Shown: piece after piece, positions 25,467 through 33,833 of the stretch | How the letters are laid out: every line of letters begins with the position of its first letter | Numbering within the stretch: position 1 is the stretch's first letter | From: an uncultured Bacilli bacterium | Lineage (GTDB): Bacteria; Bacillota_I; Bacilli_A; RF39; UBA660 | Direction: 5' to 3' | Assembly: GCA_934141245.1 (NCBI GenBank) | Contig: CAKPCB010000009.1 | Coordinates: forward strand, 1-35,132 | Length of the DNA: 35,132 nt | Notes under the pieces: generated by a model | What the model was told of the DNA's origin: nothing | Databases searched by the model: none | The model's input: only the letters and a program-made list of their open reading frames with translations | Position numbers and translations under genes: made by a program

Positions 25467-27323
25467 ATGAAATACAAAATAACAAACAAAAGCTTAATTA
25501 TGATTATTTTAACGTTAACGTTATTACCACTATTTGGCAATGAAAATTTATTAAACAATTCTATAACAACATTATTAGGTTATATATTACCAGTTATTAC
25601 AGTTGTATTTTTAGGAATTGATTTGTTAAAATCAAAGTCAAAGTTTAAAATAAATATACAATTTATACTATATATATTGTTTTTAATATCACTGGCTATT
25701 TCACTGATATTTTCAATATCGTATAAAGTCTATACAATAAGTAATTTATTAAAGTTTATAATTTTTCCGTTACTATCATTTCTTATTAGTTCTATAGATT
25801 TTAGTGAAAGTGATAATAAAAAATTGGCATTTTCTATAATAACCATTACAATGGTTATTTCTGCATTTGCTATTATTCAATATATATTTGGATTTCAGTT
25901 GAGCCCAAATGGTATAGAAAAATATATTGGAGCAAAAGGAAGGGCATCTTCAACACTATATATATCAACATTATTAGATAAATTTTTAGTATTAAATATA
26001 ATTATATTTTTCTATTTTAAAGTAAAGTCTGCTAGTGAATCTATTAATAAATTATTAACTTTTTGTATTTTAATTCTTAGTATAGCACTTGCTGTTACTT
26101 TTTCTAGAACTGGTATTATAATTTTAATAATTTCATATGTGATTCTACTTATATATTTTATAAAGAATAAGCTAAAGAAGTATATATTAGATATAGTTTT
26201 ATCAATTATTTTAATAATATCAATTCCTGGTCAAATATATTTATTTAATTCAATATTTATATATGTTGGTCAAACATTAACTACTGTATGTGAAAAAACT
26301 AATACAAAAATCATTTCTGACACATATGATAAATTCTTAAATTTTATAATGATAGATTATGAGCATGTGTATGATGGTAAAAATAAAGATGAAGATATAG
26401 ATGAGCAATTAACAAATAAAAACGATTATTCTATTGGAAGCCGTAAGTATTTTAGAAATGTAGCTTATAATATTATGATTAGTAATCCAGTACATGGTAT
26501 TGGAATAGGTTCTTATAACTTTGTTTATGATAACCAAAATGCAAATAAATATATAAATCATAAATTTGATACAACATCTAAATATTTGTATCCGCATAAT
26601 ATGTATTTACAGCTTGGGTCCGAAATAGGTATAATAGGTCTCGTTATATTTATTATATTATATTTTGGCAGTGTGCTTAATACAGCTATTAAAAATAAAA
26701 GCTTGTTTTTGGGATTAATTTTGATTTTTTTAATATTATCTTGTTGGACAGAAAGTATTTTTTACATGAAAGATATATGTTATTACGTAATTATAATTGT
26801 TGCACTAGTCATGAATAATACATTTATGCAAAACAGAAATACTCTTAATAGTAATAATAAAAAAGTATTATTTATTTCAAGTACAGGTGGTCACTTGAAT
26901 GAATTGATGCAATTAAAGTCATTATTTAAGAAATATGATTATTCGTTAATAACAGAGAAAACTAAATCTAATTTATCATTAAAAGATAAATATAATGATG
27001 TACATTTTTTAGTATATGGTACAAAGGATCATAAATTATCATACATATTTAAATTTTTGTACAATTGTATAAAAAGTATCATTTTATATATAAAAATAAG
27101 ACCTAAAGTTATTGTTACAACAGGTACACATACTGCTGTTCCAATTTGTTATATTGGTAAGTTTTTTGGAACTAAGATAATATTTATTGAAACTTTTGCT
27201 AACAGTGAAACTAAAACCTTATCAGGGAAACTTATTTATCCAATTGCTGATACATTTATAGTGCAATGGGAATCTATGCTTAAATTATATCCAAAAGCTA
27301 TATATGGGGGGTGGATATATTGA
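25467..27323 (+). CDS. O-antigen polymerase/ligase (Wzy/WaaL-like) fused to an Alg14-like domain
   Basis: 618 aa. Residues 1-455 form a polytopic membrane domain with about ten helices. TFSRTG (211-216), a long external loop (about 256-385) and PHNMYLQLGSEIGIIG (376-391) match the O-antigen polymerase/ligase family. Residues 465-618 are an Alg14-like (PssD/EpsF-type) domain: KVLFISSTGGHLNEL at 466-480, PKVIVTTGTHTAVP and QWESMLKLYPKAIYGGWIY at the end. Alg14-like proteins anchor a soluble Alg13-like partner to make a two-part GT-B enzyme; the partner is the next gene. The two domains are joined by a short polar linker in one reading frame, and no ribosome site is seen before the Met codons in the linker. 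Fusion of polymerase and transferase subunit is unusual. Confidence 0.85.
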   Translation: MKYKITNKSLIMIILTLTLLPLFGNENLLNNSITTLLGYILPVITVVFLGIDLLKSKSKFKINIQFILYILFLISLAISLIFSISYKVYTISNLLKFIIFPLLSFLISSIDFSESDNKKLAFSIITITMVISAFAIIQYIFGFQLSPNGIEKYIGAKGRASSTLYISTLLDKFLVLNIIIFFYFKVKSASESINKLLTFCILILSIALAVTFSRTGIIILIISYVILLIYFIKNKLKKYILDIVLSIILIISIPGQIYLFNSIFIYVGQTLTTVCEKTNTKIISDTYDKFLNFIMIDYEHVYDGKNKDEDIDEQLTNKNDYSIGSRKYFRNVAYNIMISNPVHGIGIGSYNFVYDNQNANKYINHKFDTTSKYLYPHNMYLQLGSEIGIIGLVIFIILYFGSVLNTAIKNKSLFLGLILIFLILSCWTESIFYMKDICYYVIIIVALVMNNTFMQNRNTLNSNNKKVLFISSTGGHLNELMQLKSLFKKYDYSLITEKTKSNLSLKDKYNDVHFLVYGTKDHKLSYIFKFLYNCIKSIILYIKIRPKVIVTTGTHTAVPICYIGKFFGTKIIFIETFANSETKTLSGKLIYPIADTFIVQWESMLKLYPKAIYGGWIY

Positions 27324-27808
27324 TATTAGTTACTTTAGGAACTCAAGATAAAAAATTTGATAGATTACTAGATGCGATTGAAAAACAAATAGAACTTGGA
27401 AACATTAATGAAGAAGTAGTTGTGCAAGCGGGGTATTCAAAGGATTACAAATCTAATAAAATGAAAATTTTTGATTTAATTCCTGTTGATGAGTTTGATG
27501 ATTATATAAATAAATGTGATTTATTAATAACACATGGTGGTGTAGGTTCAATAATATCCGGTTTAAAAAATAATAAAGTTGTTATTGCAGCAGCTAGATT
27601 AAAAAAATATGGTGAACATACAAACGATCATCAGTTACAAATAATAGAAAAATTTAGTAGGGATGGATATATATTAAGTTTAGATGATTTTGATAAATTA
27701 GATGTAATACTTAAGAAAGCAAAAAAATTTAAGCCTAAGAAGTATACAAGTAATAGTGAAAATATGGTAGAACTTGTTTCTAAAGAAATAGAAAGATATA
27801 TACAGTGA
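27320..27808 (+). CDS. Alg13-like glycosyltransferase subunit (PssE/EpsE-type)
   Basis: 162 aa, soluble. It corresponds to the C-terminal, donor-binding half of a GT-B enzyme: MILVTLGTQDKKFDRLL at the start and LITHGGVGSI at 69-78. In streptococcal capsule systems such Alg13/Alg14-type pairs form one active transferase. The start is probably TTG 27320, which overlaps the stop of the fused gene (ATATTGA), with GGGGGGTGG just upstream. This gives the usual N-terminus of the family and implies translational coupling. GTG at 27311 would lie inside the ribosome site. Confidence 0.87.
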   Translation: MILVTLGTQDKKFDRLLDAIEKQIELGNINEEVVVQAGYSKDYKSNKMKIFDLIPVDEFDDYINKCDLLITHGGVGSIISGLKNNKVVIAAARLKKYGEHTNDHQLQIIEKFSRDGYILSLDDFDKLDVILKKAKKFKPKKYTSNSENMVELVSKEIERYIQ

Positions 27809-27815
27809 GGTTAAT

Positions 27816-28727
27816 ATGGATTTATCGATTGTTGTTCCTTGTTATAATGAGGAAGGAAATGTAGAATTATTTTCTGAAGAGGTTGAAAAGGTATTTAAAG
27901 GTAAAAAGATAAAATATGAGATTATTTTTGTTAATGATGGAAGTAAAGATAATACTATAGAAAAATTATATAATTTAGTTGATTCATCTAGTCATAAAAT
28001 TAAAGTAGTGAATTTTTCAAGAAATTTTGGAAAAGAATCTGCAATGTATGCAGGATTAAAGGAATCAAAAGGTAAATTTGTCACTATAATAGATGCTGAT
28101 TTACAACAGAAACCATCAATAATTCTTGATATGCTAGATATATTAAATAATAATCCTGATGTTGATACGGTTGCAGCATATCAAGAACAAAGAAAAGAGG
28201 GAAAAGTACTTGCATTCTTTAAAAATTCCTTTTATAAGTTAATTAATAGTATTTCAGATGTCCCTTTTGTACAGGGTGCTAGTGACTTTAGGACATTTAG
28301 AAGATCTGTTGTAAATTCTATTTTGGAAATTAGTGAGTATCATAGGTTCTCTAAGGGTATATTTAGTTTTGTAGGATATAACACTTATTATATGCCATAT
28401 GTAGTTGAAAGTAGAAATTCTGGTGAAACTTCTTGGAGTTTTAAAAAGTTATTTAATTATGCTATTGAAGGAATTGTTGCATTTACAACTAGTCCTCTTA
28501 GAATACCGGTGTTTATCGGAATGCTTCTTGAATTGATTTTTTTGATTTTATTAACAATCTTTTTGATATTAGGAATTAATTCATTTGATATTATAATCCT
28601 TATATTGTTACTTTTGTTTGGACTATTATTTATATCTATTGGAGTTATTGGTGAATATCTATCCAAAACATATATTCAAGTTAAGAATAGACCAATATAT
28701 ATAATAAAGAATATAAAAGAAAATTAA
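27816..28727 (+). CDS. polyprenyl-phosphate glycosyltransferase (GtrB/DPM-like GT2)
   Basis: 303 aa. An N-terminal GT2 catalytic domain with DLSIVVPCYNEEGN, NDGS at 40-43, NFSRNFGKESAMYAG and the DAD site at 93-95. RNSGETSWSFKKLFNYAI is the conserved acceptor-side element. Two C-terminal membrane helices (about 228-250 and 258-283) follow, as in GtrB. It charges undecaprenyl phosphate with a hexose on the cytosolic side. The next gene encodes the GtrA-like partner, so the pair probably adds a side-chain sugar to the polymer outside the membrane. Confidence 0.9.
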   Translation: MDLSIVVPCYNEEGNVELFSEEVEKVFKGKKIKYEIIFVNDGSKDNTIEKLYNLVDSSSHKIKVVNFSRNFGKESAMYAGLKESKGKFVTIIDADLQQKPSIILDMLDILNNNPDVDTVAAYQEQRKEGKVLAFFKNSFYKLINSISDVPFVQGASDFRTFRRSVVNSILEISEYHRFSKGIFSFVGYNTYYMPYVVESRNSGETSWSFKKLFNYAIEGIVAFTTSPLRIPVFIGMLLELIFLILLTIFLILGINSFDIIILILLLLFGLLFISIGVIGEYLSKTYIQVKNRPIYIIKNIKEN

Positions 28728-28743
28728 AATATATGGAGTAATT

Positions 28744-29187
28744 ATGAATAATATTATTGAATTTATTAAAAAAAATTATAATAAATATAAAGAAATAGTT
28801 AATTATTTAATTGCTGGTGGATTAACTACATTGGTTAGTTTGGGTACAAAATGGGGACTTTTGTTTACAATACTAAAAGCATCCGATCCATTTCAATTAC
28901 AATTATCTATAATTATATCTTGGATTTGTGCAGTTTTATTTGCATACTTTATAAATAGAATTTTTGTATTTGAAAGCAAAAACAAAAGCATTTTTAAGGA
29001 ATTGCTACAATTTGTTAGTGCTAGACTTTTAACATTAATAATGGAAATGGTAGTTATGTGGTTCTTTGTAACACTATTGAAATTAAATACTCATACATGG
29101 GTTATTATTTGGACTTTTGTAACTCAAATAATGATAACTGTTCTCAATTATGTTTTTAGTAAATTATTTGTATTTAAGAAAAGGTAA
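28744..29187 (+). CDS. GtrA-like membrane protein (putative lipid-linked sugar flippase)
   Basis: 147 aa with four transmembrane helices in the GtrA layout: VNYLIAGGLTTLVSLGTK at the first helix, WICAVLFAYFINRIFVFES at the second, and a C-terminal LNYVFSKLFVFKKR. GtrA-type proteins are thought to move undecaprenyl-phosphate-hexose across the membrane. Immediately downstream of the GtrB-like gene, GGAG before the ATG, and followed by the operon terminator. Confidence 0.9.
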   Translation: MNNIIEFIKKNYNKYKEIVNYLIAGGLTTLVSLGTKWGLLFTILKASDPFQLQLSIIISWICAVLFAYFINRIFVFESKNKSIFKELLQFVSARLLTLIMEMVVMWFFVTLLKLNTHTWVIIWTFVTQIMITVLNYVFSKLFVFKKR

Positions 29188-29206
29188 ACGTTTGTTTACT
29201 TTTTTT
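29179..29206 (+). terminator. Rho-independent terminator of the glycan operon
   Basis: An 11-bp stem with one G-T pair (29179-29189 with 29194-29204), a four-base loop and a seven-T run. It overlaps the GtrA-like stop codon. Confidence 0.8.
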
Positions 29207-29489
29207 AACAAAAAATATGATTGTGACATTAGGAATAAAAAAATTAAAAAGATGTGAAAAGATATTTTTGTATTAGAATAGAGAACTGCTAGTCATTAAT
29301 AATGAACTTTTGAAATAATAAATTCATATGAATATTATTTATTAAGCTAGAAATTAATATTGTAAACAAGAATGTTCAAAATAAAACGATAAAATATGGT
29401 GGAATTATAAAAGATATGTAATTTTGGTATTATTAATTATTTATTTATGTTACCTATACATATAATGTTTTAGATGTGGGATGACAATA
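29207..29489. other. AT-rich intergenic region without a visible gene
   Basis: No open frame with coding character is seen. It holds a long imperfect inverted repeat at 29313-29340 centred on the perfect palindrome ATTCATATGAAT, and a smaller one (TCATTAATAATGA) at 29293-29305. A TATAAT within 29460-29466 may be the -10 of the broken collagen-like gene. Confidence 0.5.
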
Positions 29490-29895
29490 ATGAATGATAA
29501 TATTAAGGAAATACTAGACGGCCGAAGAATTAGAAATAAGTTAAGGAAAGCTGGTGTTTATCCGATGGTTGGTCCGAGAGGATCGAAAGATGATAAGGGG
29601 GATGGTATTAGTATTTTAGGTGATTATACTAGTTATGAAGAGCTAATTAATAATCATCCTCCTGGTAAGAGTGAAAAGATTAGTGTTGGCAGAGTAAGTA
29701 GTGGTAGTGAAGCTATTATTACTGATAACTTTGATGGTGAAATTCATACTTTGGATTTTGTTATTCCTAAAGGTGAAAAAGGTGATAAGGGTGACATTGG
29801 TCCAAAGGGGAGATATCGGGCCTCAGGGAGAAACGGGAGATGCTTGTCCTATTGCTCGATGTAATAAATCATCTATATATATTTTTAAATGGTAA
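29490..29895 (+). pseudogene. broken collagen-like surface protein
   Basis: It starts MNDNIKEILDGRRIRNKL with GTGGGATGA upstream. It has a GPRG segment, one beta module (ISVGRVSSGSEAIITDNF to TLDFVIPKG) and Gly-X-Y triplets GEKGDKGDIGPKG. At about 29811 the collagen frame shifts by one base. The current frame ends at 29864 with non-collagen sequence, while the +1 frame continues DIGPQGETGDACPIARCN to a TAA at 29893. No C-terminal globular domain follows. Instead the sequence runs into a recombinase remnant on the other strand. The architecture matches the intact collagen-like gene at 30711, so this is read as a decayed paralogue. Confidence 0.75.
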
Positions 29896-30199
29896 AGTTC
29901 CATATTATTTCAATATCCCTTGGATTTGTTGTTTCGTCATAGTTCCCTATGAGAATTTTATCTATAAACTCTTTAACAATTTCAATAGATAGCTCTTCTA
30001 TATGTCTGTACTTTTTAAAGATATTCTTTTTAGTTTTTATTGTTTCTTTTTTTGCTAGTGTAGATGATATTTCTTTCTTCACTATTTTTTGTCGTTCTTC
30101 TAACTTTTTGTTATCATCTTTATATTTATTCATTAATGTTAAAAACTCTTTTATAGTAAGAATTTTAGCGGAACTATGTAGATGGAAAGCAGTACACAT
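29885..30199 (-). pseudogene. remnant of a large serine recombinase (C-terminal fragment)
   Basis: 104 codons survive on the minus strand. The part from about 30160 down to 29885 looks like the C-terminus of TnpX/TndX-type serine recombinases: a coiled-coil lysine/glutamate segment (NKKLEERQKIVKKEISS), then HIEELSIEIVKEFIDKILI and a final IEIIWNF strand. The N-terminal catalytic domain (the resolvase serine motif) and the zinc region are missing, so it cannot be active. It sits directly against the broken collagen-like gene and is likely what is left of an integrated element. Confidence 0.65.
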
Positions 30200-30590
30200 A
30201 GAGACAGGAGAAACCTACCAAAACTTTGGGGAAATTCCCTCAAAAAATCAGTGTATCATCATTCATGGGATACTTGAAAGGGGGAAGTAGTGTTATGTAT
30301 GTATGAAAGACGGGGAAACATCAAATATAAATATAGGAATAGGCAATTTTGGGGTAAGTGATACTATGTTGATACTATAGGAAAGAATGAAGTGGTGATA
30401 AAGCGTATATAGAAAACTGATTGAAAGAAGATAGAATGTCAGAACAACTTACAATGTATAAAATAGATCTGTTTTCAGGTAGTCAGAAATAGAATGTAAG
30501 TGGCAAATCGGTTACTCGCTTTTAAGCGAAACCAAAACCTGAGCCTTTTAGGCGACGTAGAAAAAGCACTGTTTTACTGGTGAATTATTT
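30200..30590 (+). mobile_element. degraded mobile-element debris
   Basis: Richer in G and C than its surroundings. One plus-strand frame reads protein-like text interrupted by stops: IETGETYQNFGEIPSKNQ and on to a TAG at 30288-30290, then in the same frame CYVCMKDGETSNINIGIGN up to a TAG near 30380. A second short frame starts at 30436 (MSEQLTMYKIDLFSGSQK, stop). Two adjacent hairpins lie at 30510-30533 and 30543-30553. The gene families are not recognised. Together with the recombinase fragment this looks like the eroded inside of an integrated element; its ends are not identifiable by eye. Confidence 0.45.
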
Positions 30591-30710
30591 TTTTTAAGTA
30601 TTTTTCTAGCGCTACATATTCATTATACATTTTAAAAACATTTTCATAAATTAAAATAGAAGAATTTAAATATTAAAATTAATTCTAAAAAAATAAAAGG
30701 AGGATGTATA

Positions 30711-31844
30711 ATGAATAATTGTAATAATTATGAGCGAATAAGAAAAAGAATTGAGGAAGAAAGAAAAAAATATAAGTTTTGCTATATTCAAGGTCCAACT
30801 GGACCAAAAGGTGAAAAGGGTGATACTGGCCTACAAGGAGAAAGAGGGATACCAGGACCATCTAGTATTGATGTCGGAATTACAGAAACAGTAGAACCTT
30901 TTGAAGATGCTAAAGTAGAAAATGTTGGAACTAATAAAGATGTTATTTTGAGTTTTAAAATACCGAGAGGACAGCAAGGAATAGATGGAAAAATAGGCCC
31001 ACAAGGAATACCGGGTCCAAAGGGTGAAAAAGGTGATAGAGGTCCGCAAGGTACTAAAGGAGAAAAAGGAGACCAAGGACCTGCTACTATTCAAATTGGA
31101 AATATAGAAACAATAGAGCCAACTGAAGAGGCCGAGGTTATAAACGTAGGAACGCCTGTTGATATAGTTTTAGATTTTAAAATACCAAAAGGCGAAAGAG
31201 GCGATAAAGGAGATATCGGACCAAGAGGATTACCGGGAGAAACGGGTAGGACAGAACATATTGCCATAGATGAAACAGAAACTTTAGAGCCAGGTGAACC
31301 AGCCACTGTAATGGATACTTTTGAAAATTGGGTGCATCATTTAGCATTTTCAATTCCAAAAGGAGAAAAAGGTGATGCTGGAGAAAGAGGACCACAAGGC
31401 CCTGCAGGCCCTCCCGGAACAGAATTTGTATCCTCTTACGGAATTAGATATTCAATGACCGATACACAACTTAACTTGCCACAGGGTGCAGATACAATAA
31501 TTCCACTTCCTGAAAAAGGACCTGCCTTTCTTACTGAATATCCGGATGGTAATTCAATTAAGATAAAAGAAAATGGAGTATATCTAGTATCATATTTATT
31601 ATGTGGAGCAACAAATGAAGAGTGTTCTATAACTATGTCTGTTAGAGCAAACGATATATTACAACCGGCAACAAGTGCAACAAGTGAGTTTAGTGCACAA
31701 ATGATTAATAATATTAGTGGAACAACTATAGTGTCATTACAACCAAATGATATTATAACATTAAATGTTAAAACATCTAAAACGGTTACTATGAAATTTA
31801 ATGGAAGTACTAATGCAATGCTAAGTGTTACTAAAATTCATTAA
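30711..31844 (+). CDS. collagen-like surface protein with jelly-roll C-terminus (BclA-like)
   Basis: 377 aa. A basic N-terminal helix (1-22), then four Gly-X-Y blocks (about 28-50, 87-125, 160-179, 217-236) alternating with three copies of a module of about 35 residues (52-86, 127-160, 183-217; pattern I.VG..ET.EP..A.V.N.GT...L.F.IPKG). The C-terminus (240-377) is beta-rich, with ENGVYLVSYLL and repeated strands like the trimeric TNF/C1q-type jelly roll of BclA. It is expected to form a trimeric filament at the cell or spore surface. No signal peptide and no LPxTG are seen, as in exosporium BclA. An AGGAGG site precedes the ATG and a terminator follows. Confidence 0.88.
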   Translation: MNNCNNYERIRKRIEEERKKYKFCYIQGPTGPKGEKGDTGLQGERGIPGPSSIDVGITETVEPFEDAKVENVGTNKDVILSFKIPRGQQGIDGKIGPQGIPGPKGEKGDRGPQGTKGEKGDQGPATIQIGNIETIEPTEEAEVINVGTPVDIVLDFKIPKGERGDKGDIGPRGLPGETGRTEHIAIDETETLEPGEPATVMDTFENWVHHLAFSIPKGEKGDAGERGPQGPAGPPGTEFVSSYGIRYSMTDTQLNLPQGADTIIPLPEKGPAFLTEYPDGNSIKIKENGVYLVSYLLCGATNEECSITMSVRANDILQPATSATSEFSAQMINNISGTTIVSLQPNDIITLNVKTSKTVTMKFNGSTNAMLSVTKIH

Positions 31845-31868
31845 GAATAGGAAATCTCTATTCTTTTT
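31843..31868 (+). terminator. Rho-independent terminator after the collagen-like gene
   Basis: An 8-bp perfect stem (AAGAATAG at 31843-31850, CTATTCTT at 31858-31865), a seven-base loop and T residues. Confidence 0.75.
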
Positions 31869-31913
31869 AATTATTTCATTTTTAATTGTTAACATAAATT
31901 ATTATAAAGGAAG

Positions 31914-33779
31914 GTGATAATTATTCAAATAATAGATAATAATACTGTTGTTGTTACAACTAGTGAAGAATTAAAACAAGCAGTAAGTGAAGACAATAGT
32001 TACAACTATATTTATTTAGGAAGTGATATTACAGCTACAAGTGGTTTTGTTATAAATAACAATAAAGCTAAATTAACAATTGATGGAACTTATAATAATA
32101 CAAAATATACTTATACAAATAATTTGAGTTCAGAAGAAACAGTTATAAAGGCAAGCACAACTAATAAAAGAATCATATTTAAAAATATTAATATAGTATC
32201 TTCACATGGTTATGGAGTTGTTTATGTTCCATCTCATCCTAATTATTCTGATGTAGTTGTTGAGTACAATAATATAAATTTTAGTGGGATAGAACTTTCA
32301 CAAAATTATTACGGAACAACTAAAATTGTGGATTCTATAATAGAAGTAAAAGATACTAATAGTGTTCCAGCACAAAGGGTTTGTGATTCCAATAGAATTA
32401 TAATAGATGGTGTTTCTACACTAACAAGTAGTTCAAGTACTAATCCAATGTTTTTCTTGAATGATGTTATACCATCTTCATTTAAAATCTTGCCGAATAG
32501 CAGAGTAAATATTACTACCAATAACGAATTTATGAATGGGACAAATAGGCTTGATTTAATAGTAGGTCATGGAGCAGAATTACTTTTAACCACTGGTAAT
32601 GGATTCGCTAAAACTACAACGCATGGGGCCAGAAATGTACTAGTTGAAGAGATGGCAAACTTTACTTTTATTGAAAAGGGACATCAAAGAGTTCCAATGT
32701 GGAATGTGTTTGGAGATTTTGTGGTTAAAGAAGGGGCAAGCATTGCAGTACTTAATACATATATGTCCACACCATCTGATAATTATAATATATATTTTAA
32801 AGGTACAAATCAAAAGTTTATATTAGATAATCCAAAATATGTAAATATTTACACTAAAAATGCAAACATTGTATATACAAATAATCCTGTTGATTTTATA
32901 TTTAAATTTACAAGAATTAATATGTGGATATATGCTCTTGATTATACCTCTGCTTGCACACTTGATGATACACCTGCATTTTATTGGTATAAAGAAAACA
33001 ATTTGGCTAAAATAGTAGGTGTACTAAATAAGGATAATACTACTATTACATCACATAATTTTACAGATACAGAATTAAATTCACTATCGGATATAAATAG
33101 TTTTTCGTTCCAAGATAGAAAAATATTAACAATAGGATTACTTAAAGTGAATGTTCATCCAATTATAAATTCTACTAATACTATTTCAGGACATACTGTG
33201 CCATACGCAAATGTTAAAATAGAATTTGATAATAAAAGTTTACTAGTATCAGCAGATGAAAATGGGTTATTTGAGGCAAATATAAATTCTACTATTTCGG
33301 ATAACACAAGAGTTAAAATAATATCTTGTTTAAATAGCTCTTTTACTGAAAGAAATGTAACAATTCCATTTCTAGGAGAGTTAACTTTATTAAAAGCAAC
33401 AGAAAATATTCCTTTTAGTATGTCATCATCATCCACTAAGCCAATTATTTTACCTAAGGAAAATAAAACGGTGGTAACTGTTGTTGATAGTAGAATTAAT
33501 AGTACTAATTGGAAATTATATATATGCTATACAAATCCAATGATAGAAAAAAATGGTAAAGTGTTAATAGATTCATTATTTTTTAAAAAATTTAATAATG
33601 AAGCAATTGCACTAAAAACAAATAAAAAATTGATATATGAATCAAGCGACAATGGTGGAAATGTAAATATTAGTAATGTTACATTTTCTACTGATAAAGG
33701 GCTATTTCTAAAACCTAGTAAAGATTTATTAGAGGATGAGGATTATTCTACGTTAATTGTTTGGAGTGTTGAGGAATAA
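31914..33779 (+). CDS. beta-helix/Ig surface protein with WxL-like C-terminus
   Basis: About 620 aa. N-terminal half (to about 400): pectate-lyase-like adhesin repeats (TTSEELKQAVSEDNSYNYIYLG, LTIDGTYNN, NINFSGIELS). About 408-470: a transthyretin/Ig-like module (PYANVKIEF, SADENGLFEANI). C-terminal about 480-621: WxL-like, with VVDSRINSTNWKLYI at 523-537 and the terminal YSTLIVWSVEE. WxL domains bind peptidoglycan non-covalently. No signal peptide is visible, which is unexpected for a surface protein. The start is uncertain: GTG 31914 lies inside the AAGGTGAT ribosome site, so a rare ATT start at 31920 or 31923 is possible. It is first of a run of three surface-type genes. Confidence 0.8.
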   Translation: MIIIQIIDNNTVVVTTSEELKQAVSEDNSYNYIYLGSDITATSGFVINNNKAKLTIDGTYNNTKYTYTNNLSSEETVIKASTTNKRIIFKNINIVSSHGYGVVYVPSHPNYSDVVVEYNNINFSGIELSQNYYGTTKIVDSIIEVKDTNSVPAQRVCDSNRIIIDGVSTLTSSSSTNPMFFLNDVIPSSFKILPNSRVNITTNNEFMNGTNRLDLIVGHGAELLLTTGNGFAKTTTHGARNVLVEEMANFTFIEKGHQRVPMWNVFGDFVVKEGASIAVLNTYMSTPSDNYNIYFKGTNQKFILDNPKYVNIYTKNANIVYTNNPVDFIFKFTRINMWIYALDYTSACTLDDTPAFYWYKENNLAKIVGVLNKDNTTITSHNFTDTELNSLSDINSFSFQDRKILTIGLLKVNVHPIINSTNTISGHTVPYANVKIEFDNKSLLVSADENGLFEANINSTISDNTRVKIISCLNSSFTERNVTIPFLGELTLLKATENIPFSMSSSSTKPIILPKENKTVVTVVDSRINSTNWKLYICYTNPMIEKNGKVLIDSLFFKKFNNEAIALKTNKKLIYESSDNGGNVNISNVTFSTDKGLFLKPSKDLLEDEDYSTLIVWSVEE

Positions 33780-33833
33780 TGCCTTTACAAGAAATTAAAA
33801 TGATTCATAAAATATATTGTAATGAGGTGAAAT

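Noticed and set aside
30574..30670. Minus-strand frame reading VALEKYLKKIIHQ before a stop
   Set aside because: Only about 30 codons, no usable start or ribosome site, and it overlaps the leader of the collagen-like gene. It may be another decayed fragment but cannot be supported.
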